Shown here piece by piece: positions 1 to 7,249 of a DNA stretch of 40,558 nucleotides. The notes beneath the pieces are model-generated. The model made no database searches and had not been told where the DNA came from. It saw nothing but the letters and a program-made list of their open reading frames with translations. Made by a program: the position numbers and the translations under genes. The DNA is from Acidimicrobiia bacterium (GTDB taxonomy: Bacteria > Actinomycetota > Acidimicrobiia > Acidimicrobiales > AC-14): positions 1 to 40,558 of the forward strand of contig JAHFUQ010000024.1 in assembly GCA_023265045.1 (NCBI GenBank). Reading direction: 5' to 3'. Numbering within the stretch: the stretch's first letter is position 1; each line of letters begins with the position of its first letter.

Positions 1-780
1 GCCGAGGCGGTGCGAGCCGTGTTGCAGCGCGGCCTCGACGCCCTCGGCGCCAAGGCCGAGGAGGACGCCCTCGCCCACCTCGCCAACCGGGCCGACGGCG
101 ACGCCCGCATCACCCTCAACGCGCTCGAGGTGGCGGCCGCCCTGGCCGCGGGCCGCCACGCCGCCGCCATCCAGCTGGCCGACGCCGAGGCCGCCCTCGA
201 CGCCCGTGCGCTGCGGTACGAGCGCGACGAGCACTACGACACCATTTCGGCCTTCATCAAGTCGCTGCGCGGCTCCGACGCGGACGCCGCCCTGTACTGG
301 CTCGCCCGCATGCTGGCGGCGGGGGAGGACGCCCGCTACATCGCCCGCCGGCTGGTGGTGCTGGCGTCGGAGGACGTGGGCATGGCCGACCCCATGGCGC
401 TCATCGTGGCCGACGCCGCGGCCCGGGCGGTGGAGTTCGTGGGGCTGCCGGAGGCGTCGTTCGCCCTGGCCCAGGCGGTCGTGCACCTGGCGACGGCGCC
501 GAAGTCGAACCGGGCCGCGGTCGGGCTGTGGCGGGCCCAGGCGGACGTCAACGACCGCCCCGCGGGCAAGGTGCCGCTGCACCTGCGCGACACGTCCTAC
601 TGGGGCGCCCGCAAACTGGGCCACGGCCAGGGGTACGAGTATCCCCACGACGACCCCCGGGGCTGGGTCCCCCAGGAGTACCGCCCGCCTGAGGTCGCCG
701 ACCGCGTCTACTACGAGCCGTCCGACCATGGGTTCGAGGCCGACGTCAAGGAGCGGCTGCGCCGGGAGGACTCGAACTGA
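1..780 (+). CDS. rarA: Replication-associated recombination protein A, C-terminal part
   Basis: This is the carboxy-terminal ~259 residues of a RarA/MgsA-type AAA+ ATPase; the reading frame is open at the left edge, so the ATPase core lies outside the window. What is visible is the family's helical oligomerisation region, with YIARRLVVLASEDVG, the conserved PKSNRAA stretch and a GYEYPHDDPRGWVPQEY segment near the end. RarA acts at stalled replication forks together with single-strand-binding protein; that role is family knowledge. The frame ends at TGA 778-780, inside the left arm of a 19-bp inverted repeat. A diverged second copy of the last ~23 codons follows 180 nt downstream. The family assignment is firm; only the 5' boundary is missing. 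Confidence 0.92.
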   Translation, partial: AEAVRAVLQRGLDALGAKAEEDALAHLANRADGDARITLNALEVAAALAAGRHAAAIQLADAEAALDARALRYERDEHYDTISAFIKSLRGSDADAALYWLARMLAAGEDARYIARRLVVLASEDVGMADPMALIVADAAARAVEFVGLPEASFALAQAVVHLATAPKSNRAAVGLWRAQADVNDRPAGKVPLHLRDTSYWGARKLGHGQGYEYPHDDPRGWVPQEYRPPEVADRVYYEPSDHGFEADVKERLRREDSN

Positions 781-823
781 TGCGGGAAATGCGCCTCCAG
801 GGGCCATTTCCCGCATCAGTTCG
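773..823 (+). terminator. 19-bp perfect inverted repeat at the rarA stop codon
   Basis: The arm cgaactgatgcgggaaatg at 773-791 is exactly reverse-complementary to 805-823, with a 13-nt loop. The stem starts inside the last rarA codons and contains its stop. No T-run follows on either strand, so it is not a textbook intrinsic terminator. It could end or stabilise the rarA transcript, or be a REP-like palindrome. Confidence 0.6.
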
Positions 824-833
824 GCGTCGGCGG

Positions 834-871
834 CAGGGGGGCGACGGGTATCCTGGGGTATCGCCCCCCTG
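834..871 (+). terminator. 11-bp GC-rich inverted repeat, second hairpin after rarA
   Basis: The arm caggggggcga (834-844) is the perfect reverse complement of tcgcccccctg (861-871), with a 16-nt loop. The loop edge also holds a direct repeat gggtatc (846-852 and 856-862). With the 773-823 palindrome it makes two tandem hairpins between rarA and the DUF948 gene. A transcription-blocking role is inferred; there is no T-run. Confidence 0.45.
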
Positions 872-927
872 GCGTCGCGGACGGGGTTTACTACGAGCCG
901 TCGGACCGCGAGTTTGAACGGGAGGTA
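859..927 (+). repeat. Diverged duplicate of the rarA 3' end
   Basis: Read in the rarA frame, this stretch encodes YRPPGVADGVYYEPSDREFE, which matches the rarA tail YRPPEVADRVYYEPSDHGFE encoded at 679-747. The two copies are offset by exactly 180 nt. The copy lies after the rarA stop and runs into the ribosome-binding region of the next gene, so it is a relic and not a gene. It looks like an old tandem duplication of the gene end; the two hairpins occupy the region between the copies. Confidence 0.75.
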
Positions 928-937
928 GGTGGAGCGC

Positions 938-1303
938 ATGAGCGCTGGGCAACTGGCGGCCGGTGCCGTCGTCATGGGTGTCGCGATCGTCGTCGTCGGC
1001 CTGCTGTTCACCATGGCCTACGCCATCCGGGCCATTTCCGTGTTCAAGCGGTCGGTCGCGGAGGTCACCAGCCGCACGCTGCCGCTCATCGCCGACCTGC
1101 ACGCGTCGATCAACGAGACCACCACCGACTTGGCCAGGGTCGACAACCTCCTCGACACCGCGAACTCGATCTCGGCCACCATGGACTCGGCCGCCCGCAT
1201 CGCCTACAACACCGTCTCGAACCCGGTGGTGAAGGCCATCTCGGTGGGGACCGGCATCGCCCGGGCCTACCGGGGCTTCTGGCGCCGCCGCGCCGCCCAC
1301 TGA
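938..1303 (+). CDS. DUF948 domain-containing membrane protein
   Basis: A 121-residue protein with one N-terminal membrane segment (about residues 5-27, AAGAVVMGVAIVVVGLLFTM) followed by a helical, probably coiled-coil region rich in heptad-like spacing (SINETTTDLARVDNLLDTAN). This matches the DUF948 family, small membrane-anchored proteins of unknown function with a cytoplasmic or extracytoplasmic coil. I choose ATG 938 because ggaggt (921-926) lies 11 nt upstream; a GTG at 929 in the same frame has that sequence too close. Its stop overlaps the next start (TGATG), so the pair is translated together. In many actinobacteria such a pair precedes alaS, as here. Confidence 0.75.
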   Translation: MSAGQLAAGAVVMGVAIVVVGLLFTMAYAIRAISVFKRSVAEVTSRTLPLIADLHASINETTTDLARVDNLLDTANSISATMDSAARIAYNTVSNPVVKAISVGTGIARAYRGFWRRRAAH

Positions 1304-1545
1304 TGTTCAAACGCACGATCTGGTTCACCATCGGCACGGGCGTCGGCCTCGGCGGGTCCGTGTACGCCCAACGGCGGCTACGGAAGAAGATCGAGCAGTA
1401 CTTCCCCGAGCAGGTGGCGAAGCAGGTGTCGACGTCGGTGCGCACCTTCAGCGCAGACGTCCTCGCCGCCGCCAAGGAGGGCAAGGCGGCCATGCGGGAG
1501 CGCGAGGACGTCCTGCGGTCGCGGCTGCAATCCCCGCCCAGGTAA
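1303..1545 (+). CDS. Small membrane-associated protein, DUF6167-like
   Basis: An 80-residue protein beginning MFKRTIWFTIGTGVGLG, a short hydrophobic N-terminal segment, then a basic amphipathic helix (QRRLRKKIEQYFPEQV) and an acidic/basic tail. Length, the FKRTIWF start and the position between a DUF948 gene and alaS resemble the actinobacterial DUF6167 family; I infer this from pattern memory. The function is unknown. The ATG overlaps the preceding stop. A 54-nt gap with a putative alaS promoter follows. Confidence 0.65.
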   Translation: MFKRTIWFTIGTGVGLGGSVYAQRRLRKKIEQYFPEQVAKQVSTSVRTFSADVLAAAKEGKAAMREREDVLRSRLQSPPR

Positions 1546-1584
1546 GCCGCCGCCAACCGCCCGAGGCTGTCCGCCTCCCGCGCG

Positions 1585-1602
1585 TAGGCTGGCCTGCGCA
1601 TG
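1585..1602 (+). promoter_or_regulatory. Putative -10 element for alaS (near-leaderless)
   Basis: TAGGCT at 1585-1590 fits the actinobacterial TANNNT -10 pattern and lies nine bases before the ATG at 1600. No Shine-Dalgarno sequence is visible, so transcription probably starts at or next to the start codon. No good -35 is seen. Confidence 0.4.
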
Positions 1603-4179
1603 CCCATGACCGCCGCCGAGCTCCGCCGCACGTTCACCGACTTCTTCGTCGAGCGGGGCCACAAGCCCTACCCGTCGATGGGGCTCATCCCGCACCACCC
1701 CGCGGCGCCGATGTTCGCCAACGCGGGGATGAACCAGTTCCTGCCCGTCATCCTGGGCGAGGAGCCGATCCCCAACCCGCCGCGGGCCACCTCCATCCAG
1801 AAATGCGTCAGGGTCAAGGGCAAGCACGATGACATCAACACAGTCGGGACCGACGGCAGCCACCTGTCGTTCTTCGAGATGCTGGGGAACTTCAGCTTCG
1901 GCGACTACTTCAAGGACCGGGCCATCGCCTACGCCTGGGAGCTGCTGACCGAGGTCTACGGCATCCCCACCGACCGGCTGTGGGTCACCGTCCATGACAG
2001 CGACGACGAGGCGGCCGCCATCTGGCGCGACCAGATCGGCGTGCCCGCGGAGCGCATCCAGCGCATGGGCGAGGACAACTTCTGGGAGATGGGCGAGACG
2101 GGGCCGTGCGGCCCGTGCTCGGAGATCTACTTCGACATGGGCGAGGAGTTCGGCGACGGAGGCGGCCCGGCCCACGGGAGCGAGGAGCGCTTCCTCGAGA
2201 TCTGGAACCTCGTGTTCATGCAGTACAACCGCAGCGCCGACGGCACGCTCACCGACCTGCCCAACAAGATCATCGACACCGGCGCCGGCCTGGAGCGGAC
2301 GCTCGCCGTGCTGCAGGGAGTCGCCTCCCTCTTCGACACCGACGAGCTCCGCCGGCTCGTCGAGGTGGCGGAACGCACGACGGGGCGCACCTACGGCGAG
2401 GACCCTAAGGCCGACGTCGCCTTGCGGGTGCTGGCCGACCACGCCCGGAGCGCCGCCTTCCTGATCAACGACGGCGTGTTCCCGTCCAACGAGGAACGCG
2501 GCTACGTGCTACGCCGCATCATGCGTCGCGCCATCCGGCAGGCCTACGGCATGGGCGTGGAGAGCCTGGTGCTACCGGCCATGGCCGAGGGCGCCATCGA
2601 GGTCATGGGCGGCGCCTATCCGGGGCTGCTCAAGAACCGCGACTTCATCCTCGACGTCGTCACGCGCGAGGAGGAGCGGTTCCGCCAGACCCTCAAGACC
2701 GGCTCAGCCATGCTGGACGGGGCGTTGAGCGGTCGCGAGGGCACCCTGCCCGGAGAGGTCGCCTTCCAGCTGCACGACACCTACGGGTTTCCCTTGGAGC
2801 TGACGCTCGAGATCGCCGCCGAGCGCGGCCGGGACGTCGACCTGGCCGGCTTCGACGCGGCCATGGCCGCGCAGCGCACCCGCGGCCGGGCCTCCCAGGG
2901 CGGCGGCGGGGCCGACGCGCAACGGGTCGACGTGTACCGGGAGCTGGTCGACCAGTTCGGGCCCACCGAGTTCACCGGCTACGTCGAGCAGGCGAGCACG
3001 GCGCGCATCCTGGCCGTCGAAGGCGGCGGCGACAGGATGGAGCTGTTCCTCGACCGCACTCCCTTCTACGCCGAGTCCGGCGGCCAGGTCGGCGACACCG
3101 GGCTCATCCGCACCGAAACGGGCGTGGCCCGCGTCCTCGACACCACCCACGCGGTCGCCGGTCTGCACCGCCACCAGATCGAGGTCGTCGAGGGCCACCT
3201 GCTGCCCGCCCAGGAGGCGCAGGCGGTCGTCGACGTCGAGCGCCGCAGCTCGATCCGCCGCAACCACAGCGCCACGCACCTGCTGCACTGGGCGTTCCGC
3301 AGCGTCCTCGGCCAGCACGTCAAGCAGCACGGCTCGCTCGTCGCGCCCGACCGGCTGCGGTTCGACTTCAGCCACTTCAGCCAGGTCGGCCCGGACGAGA
3401 TGACCGAAGTCCAGCGGCGGGCCAACGCCGAGGTGCTCGCCAACGACCCGGTGCGAGCCTACGAGACGACCCAGGACGAGGCCCACAAGCTCGGCGCCAT
3501 CGCCCTGTTCGGCGAGAAGTACGGGGACATCGTCCGGGTGGTCGAGGCGGGCCAGCACTCGATCGAGCTGTGCGGCGGCACCCACGTGGGCGCCACCGGG
3601 GCGGTCGGCCCCATCCGGCTGCTCTCGGAAGGCTCCATCGGCTCGAACCTGCGCCGGGTGGAGGCGCTCACGGGCGTCGCCAGCCTCGAGCGCTTCAGCG
3701 CCGACGAGCAGGCGCTGTCCCAGGTCGCCAAGCTGCTGCGGGTGACGCCCGGCGAGGTGGTCGAGGCGGTCGAGAAGCTGCACGGCGAGTACCGCGGCTT
3801 GCAGGACCAGCTCACGGCGGCGCGCCGGCAATCGGCCGTGGGCCAGGCCCGGGAACTGGCGGCGCAGGCGGTCGACGGCGTGGTTGTCGCCAACGTGACG
3901 CCGATGGAGCGCCAGGACGTGCAGACCCTGGCCGTGGCCGTGCGGGACCTGTCCGGCATCCGGGCCGTCGTGCTCGGGAGCGCGCCGGCGGCCGGCGGGG
4001 TCGCCCTCGTGGCCGCGGTGAGCGCCGACAGCGGCCTGAACGCCGGGGAGCTGCTGGCCGACCCGGCGAAGGTCGTCGGCGGCGGCGCCGGACGGCAGAA
4101 GGAGCTGTCGGTCGCCGGCGGGCGCGACCCGAGCCGCCTGGACGAAGCGCTGCTACTGGTGAGGCCGAACTCGGCGTGA
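1600..4179 (+). CDS. alaS: Alanine--tRNA ligase
   Basis: Full-length class II alanyl-tRNA synthetase of 859 residues; it charges tRNA-Ala and hydrolyses mischarged Ser/Gly. The catalytic domain is at the N-terminus (RRTFTDFFVERGHKPYPS, then GTDGSHLSFFEMLGNFSFGD and TGAGLERTLAVLQG). The editing domain carries the zinc/editing residues HSATH (His556, His560) and CGGTH (Cys658, His662). The oligomerisation/DHHA1 region ends with VGGGAGRQKELSVAGG. ATG 1600 is preferred because it sits nine bases after a TAGGCT box; ATG 1606 (MTAAELRR) is an alternative. The stop at 4177-4179 lies in a 17-nt tandem repeat leading into ruvX. Confidence 0.97.
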   Translation: MPMTAAELRRTFTDFFVERGHKPYPSMGLIPHHPAAPMFANAGMNQFLPVILGEEPIPNPPRATSIQKCVRVKGKHDDINTVGTDGSHLSFFEMLGNFSFGDYFKDRAIAYAWELLTEVYGIPTDRLWVTVHDSDDEAAAIWRDQIGVPAERIQRMGEDNFWEMGETGPCGPCSEIYFDMGEEFGDGGGPAHGSEERFLEIWNLVFMQYNRSADGTLTDLPNKIIDTGAGLERTLAVLQGVASLFDTDELRRLVEVAERTTGRTYGEDPKADVALRVLADHARSAAFLINDGVFPSNEERGYVLRRIMRRAIRQAYGMGVESLVLPAMAEGAIEVMGGAYPGLLKNRDFILDVVTREEERFRQTLKTGSAMLDGALSGREGTLPGEVAFQLHDTYGFPLELTLEIAAERGRDVDLAGFDAAMAAQRTRGRASQGGGGADAQRVDVYRELVDQFGPTEFTGYVEQASTARILAVEGGGDRMELFLDRTPFYAESGGQVGDTGLIRTETGVARVLDTTHAVAGLHRHQIEVVEGHLLPAQEAQAVVDVERRSSIRRNHSATHLLHWAFRSVLGQHVKQHGSLVAPDRLRFDFSHFSQVGPDEMTEVQRRANAEVLANDPVRAYETTQDEAHKLGAIALFGEKYGDIVRVVEAGQHSIELCGGTHVGATGAVGPIRLLSEGSIGSNLRRVEALTGVASLERFSADEQALSQVAKLLRVTPGEVVEAVEKLHGEYRGLQDQLTAARRQSAVGQARELAAQAVDGVVVANVTPMERQDVQTLAVAVRDLSGIRAVVLGSAPAAGGVALVAAVSADSGLNAGELLADPAKVVGGGAGRQKELSVAGGRDPSRLDEALLLVRPNSA

Positions 4180-4215
4180 GGCCAGAATTCGCATGAGGCC
4201 AGAATTCGCATGAGG
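4160..4215 (+). repeat. 17-nt tandem repeat spanning the alaS stop and ruvX start
   Basis: The unit tgaggccagaattcgca occurs perfectly at 4177-4193 and 4194-4210, followed by tgagg. A diverged copy, tgaggccgaactcggcg, precedes it at 4160-4176 (11 of 17 bases the same). Each unit boundary creates a start codon overlapping a stop (gTGA, ATGA): ATG 4193 opens a 6-codon frame that ends exactly at the real ruvX start. The unit is not a multiple of three. Confidence 0.85.
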
Positions 4216-4644
4216 GCCGTCGGTCTCGACCTGGGGGAACGGCGGATCGGCGTGGCCGTGAGCGACCGCGCCGGCGCGCTGGCCGTCGGCCACAGCGTGG
4301 TGGCGCGCACCGACGACTGGCAAGCCGTCGTCGACGCCGTCCGCGAGCTCGAAGCCGAATGCGTCGTGGTCGGCCTGCCCTTGTCCCTCGACGGCAGTCG
4401 AGGGGCGGCGGCGCGCAAGGCCGAGGTTGACGCCGCCGCCTTGCGCGCCCTGCTCGACGTGCCCGTCGAGATGGTCGACGAGCGCCTCACCACCGTCAGC
4501 GCCCACCGCGGCCTGCAGGCGGCCGGAGTCCGCAGCGCCGCCCGCCGCCGGGTCGTCGACCAGGCGGCGGCCACCATCCTCCTTCAGGCCTGGCTCGACG
4601 GGCGGCGCACCGCCCCAAGGGAGCCAGAAAGGGAGCGTTCATGA
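4210..4644 (+). CDS. ruvX: Putative pre-16S rRNA nuclease / Holliday junction resolvase-like protein
   Basis: A 144-residue YqgF/RuvX protein with an RNase H-like fold. Visible motifs are the first acidic strand GLDLGERRIGVAVSD (Asp6 in the ribonuclease H core), VVGLPLSLDG in the middle and VDERLTTVSA with the second acidic site, followed by VDQAAATILLQAWLD. Members process the 5' end of 16S rRNA in E. coli and have resolvase activity in others; which applies here is not known. Start ATG 4210 is the second of two tandemly duplicated ATGs and has no clear ribosome-binding site, so translation probably depends on coupling to alaS. The stop overlaps mltG by ATGA. The alaS-ruvX-mltG order is typical. 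Confidence 0.92.
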   Translation: MRAVGLDLGERRIGVAVSDRAGALAVGHSVVARTDDWQAVVDAVRELEAECVVVGLPLSLDGSRGAAARKAEVDAAALRALLDVPVEMVDERLTTVSAHRGLQAAGVRSAARRRVVDQAAATILLQAWLDGRRTAPREPERERS

Positions 4645-5720
4645 ACGACGTCATGGCCCCGTACGACATCGACGACGATCGGGACTACCGGGAGGGCGCC
4701 CGCTGGCCCCTGATCCTGCTCGGGGGCTTCGTCGCCCTCCTGCTCGCCGTGGGCGCGGTGTTCATCTGGGTACAGCGCCAGATCAACCCGCCGGGCGCGC
4801 CGGGCGCGGCGGTCGAGCTGCGGGTCGAGAAGGGCATGTCGATGGGGGACATCGGCAAGGTCCTCGAGGAGAAGGGCGTCATCACCAGCGCCACGGTCTT
4901 CAAGCTCTACGTGAGGATGAACGGCGCCGATCCCGTGGAAGCGGGGGACTACACCCTGCACAAGAACGAGAGCATGGGCACCGTCCTCAAGGTCCTGGCG
5001 GGAGGGGCCCGGTCGAACGAGACGCCGGTGGTGCTGACCGTCCCCGAGGGCTTGACCCTGAAGGAGGTGGCGGCCAAGGTCGGCGAGCTGCCCGGCCGGT
5101 CGGCCGACAAGTTCTTGCAGGCGGCGGCCAGCGGCGAGATCCGGTCGCGCTACCAGCCCGAAGGCTCGACCAACCTCGAGGGGCTCACGCTGCCGGAGAC
5201 GTACTTCCTGCGCACGACCGACGACGAGACGGCGATCCTGCGGCGCATGGTCGAGACGTTCGACAAGACGGTGACCGACCTCGACATCGAACGGGCCGCG
5301 GCCCGGCTCAAGGTCACGCCCTACCAAGCGGTGATCATCGCGTCGCTGATCGAGCGGGAGGCCAAGGTCCCCGAGGACCGCGGCCCGATCGCCCGGGTCA
5401 TCTACAACCGCCTGGCCGTGCCGATGCGCCTGCAGATCGACGCCACCGTCCTGTACGCGCTCGGGAAGCCCCAGGACTACGTCCTGTTCAGCGATCGGGA
5501 CATCAACTCGCCGTACAACACGTACAAGATCGACGGGCTCCCGCCGGGGCCGATCGCCGCCCCCGGCAAGGCGTCGCTCGATGCGGCCCTGTCCCCGGCG
5601 ACAGGCACGTGGATCTACTACGTCCTCATCGAGGCGAACGGCAAGCACGCGTTCGCTACGACCGACGCCGAGTTCGCGCGCTACCTGGCGGAGGCGAGGC
5701 GCAAGGGACTTGCCGGGTGA
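4641..5720 (+). CDS. mltG: Endolytic murein transglycosylase MltG
   Basis: A 359-residue inner-membrane enzyme that cleaves nascent glycan strands and so terminates peptidoglycan elongation. A short cytoplasmic N-terminus is followed by a membrane helix at about residues 23-44 (WPLILLGGFVALLLAVGAVF). Next come a LysM-like region (LRVEKGMSMGDIGKVLEEKG) and the YceG catalytic domain. The catalytic glutamate is in VIIASLIEREAK (Glu238), and the family signature SPYNTYKIDGLPPGPIAAPG is intact. ATG 4641 overlaps the ruvX stop (ATGA) and has aaaggga upstream. The end overlaps the probable aroE start. Confidence 0.95.
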   Translation: MNDVMAPYDIDDDRDYREGARWPLILLGGFVALLLAVGAVFIWVQRQINPPGAPGAAVELRVEKGMSMGDIGKVLEEKGVITSATVFKLYVRMNGADPVEAGDYTLHKNESMGTVLKVLAGGARSNETPVVLTVPEGLTLKEVAAKVGELPGRSADKFLQAAASGEIRSRYQPEGSTNLEGLTLPETYFLRTTDDETAILRRMVETFDKTVTDLDIERAAARLKVTPYQAVIIASLIEREAKVPEDRGPIARVIYNRLAVPMRLQIDATVLYALGKPQDYVLFSDRDINSPYNTYKIDGLPPGPIAAPGKASLDAALSPATGTWIYYVLIEANGKHAFATTDAEFARYLAEARRKGLAG

Positions 5721-6573
5721 TGCGACGCTGAGCGATACCTCCCGGCGGCTCGCCGCCGTCATCGGCCATCCCGTCAGCCACTCCCTCTCACCGGCGATGC
5801 ACAACGCAGCCTTCGATGCGCTCGGCCTCAACTGGGTGTACCTGGCCTTCGATGTCGCGCCCGAACCGAGCGCGGTCGGCGGCGCCCTCGCGGGCATGCG
5901 GGCGCTGGGCATCGCCGGGTTGTCGGTGACCATCCCGCACAAGGAGACGGTCGCCGCCGCTGTCGACCGCCGCTCGTCGCTCGCCGACGCCTTGGGCGCG
6001 GTCAACACCGTGGTGCTGGAGCCGGGCGGGGCGTTGCGGGGCGAGAACACCGACGGCCCCGGATTCCTGCGGGCGCTGCAGGACGACGAGGGGTTCGATC
6101 CCGCCCACAAGCGCTGCTTGGTGGTGGGCGCCGGCGGAGCGGCCCGGGCCGTGGTGCGCGCGCTGGCCGACGCCGGCGCGGCCGAGGTCGTGGTCGTCAA
6201 CCGCACACCGGCGCGGGCCGAGGCGGTAGTGGCGCTGGCGGCCGACTGCGCCCGGGTGGGGGTCGCGGCCGAGGCGGGGGAGGCCGACCTGGTCGTCAAC
6301 GCCACGCCCATTGGCATGGCTGGGGGCGGCGCCGAGGACGCCCTGCCGGTCGATCCGGTGCACCTCGGCCCCGGCCAGCTCGTCGTCGACCTGGTGCCCA
6401 ACCCCGCCATCACGCCTCTCATCGAGGCTGCCCGCAGCCGGGGGGCGGCCGCCACGAACGGCCTTGGCATGCTCGTCCATCAGGCCGCCATCGCCTTCCG
6501 GCTCTGGACCGGCGTGGACCCGCCGACGGCGACCATGTCCGCCGCGGCCCTGGCCGAACTGGCCCGACGGTGA
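5710..6573 (+). CDS. aroE: Shikimate dehydrogenase (NADP+)
   Basis: About 287 residues; reduces 3-dehydroshikimate to shikimate with NADPH. The substrate domain has VIGHPVSHSLSPAMHNAAF and the catalytic Lys in SVTIPHKE (Lys78), with Asp in ENTDG (Asp115). The cofactor domain has the loop GAGGAARAVV and the NRTPAR phosphate-binding motif, ending with the quinate/shikimate C-terminal helix NGLGMLVHQAAIAF. No ATG or GTG is placed suitably. TTG 5710 (11-nt overlap with mltG) is my choice and CTG 5728 is the alternative; the far upstream ATG 5581 only adds a shadow of mltG. Followed after 7 nt by a prepilin peptidase gene. Confidence 0.93.
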   Translation: MPGDATLSDTSRRLAAVIGHPVSHSLSPAMHNAAFDALGLNWVYLAFDVAPEPSAVGGALAGMRALGIAGLSVTIPHKETVAAAVDRRSSLADALGAVNTVVLEPGGALRGENTDGPGFLRALQDDEGFDPAHKRCLVVGAGGAARAVVRALADAGAAEVVVVNRTPARAEAVVALAADCARVGVAAEAGEADLVVNATPIGMAGGGAEDALPVDPVHLGPGQLVVDLVPNPAITPLIEAARSRGAAATNGLGMLVHQAAIAFRLWTGVDPPTATMSAAALAELARR

Positions 6574-6580
6574 ACCGCCG

Positions 6581-7249
6581 GTGACCGGCGCCCTGGGGGC
6601 AATCGGCTGCGGCATGCTGGGCTTGCTGGTCGGGCTGTTCCTGAACGTGGTCATCGAGCGAGTGCCCGACAAGCAGCCGTTGTGGCCCATGAGCCTGCGC
6701 GGGCCGGTCCTCGTGCCGCTCGTGAACGCCGCCCTCTACGCCGCCGTGTGCCTCCGCTTCGGCGCCGACTGGGCCCTCCCCGCCTACCTGATCTTCTTCT
6801 CGTCGTTGCTCGCGATCAGCGTCATCGACCTCAAGCTGCAGATCATCCCGAACCGGATCGTGTACCCGACGATCTTCGCGTCGATCCCGCTCCTGGGGAT
6901 CGCGGCCCTCGCTGAGCACGACGGCGGGCAGTTGGTGCGCGCCCTCATCAGCGCCGCCCTGGCCTGGTTCGGGCTCCTCGTGATCCACCTGATCCAGCCC
7001 GGCGGGATGGGCTTCGGCGACGTGCGGCTCGCGTTCATCCTGGGCCTCTACCTCGGCTGGCTCAGCTACAGCCACGTCCTGGTCGGTCTGTTCATGGGGT
7101 TCCTGCTGGGCGCGGTGGTCGGCGTGCTGCTGGTCGCCGTCCGCCTTCGCAAGCGCACCGACCACGTGCCGTTCGGCCCCTTCCTCGCCGCCGGCGCCGC
7201 CATCGCTGTGCTGGTGGGGCATCCCATCATCAGGGCGTGGCTGGGATGA
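6581..7249 (+). CDS. A24-family prepilin peptidase, short form
   Basis: A 222-residue polytopic membrane aspartic peptidase that would cleave type IV pilin or pseudopilin leaders. The two catalytic aspartates are in SVIDLKLQIIPNRIV (Asp83) and GMGFGD (Asp147). The N-terminus has the usual GLFLNVVIERVP, but the zinc-binding CxxC...CxxC cytoplasmic loop that normally follows is missing: the sequence goes straight into MSLRGPVLVPLVNAALY. This suggests a peptidase without the N-methylation module. GTG 6581 is the only well-placed start in frame. The end overlaps pyk (ATGA). No pilin gene is in the window, so its substrate is elsewhere. Confidence 0.85.
   Translation: MTGALGAIGCGMLGLLVGLFLNVVIERVPDKQPLWPMSLRGPVLVPLVNAALYAAVCLRFGADWALPAYLIFFSSLLAISVIDLKLQIIPNRIVYPTIFASIPLLGIAALAEHDGGQLVRALISAALAWFGLLVIHLIQPGGMGFGDVRLAFILGLYLGWLSYSHVLVGLFMGFLLGAVVGVLLVAVRLRKRTDHVPFGPFLAAGAAIAVLVGHPIIRAWLG

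Noticed and set aside
780-917. 45-codon ORF beginning at ATG 780 overlapping the rarA stop
   Set aside because: It is composed of the two palindromes and the out-of-frame duplicated rarA tail; arginine-rich and unlikely to be a protein.
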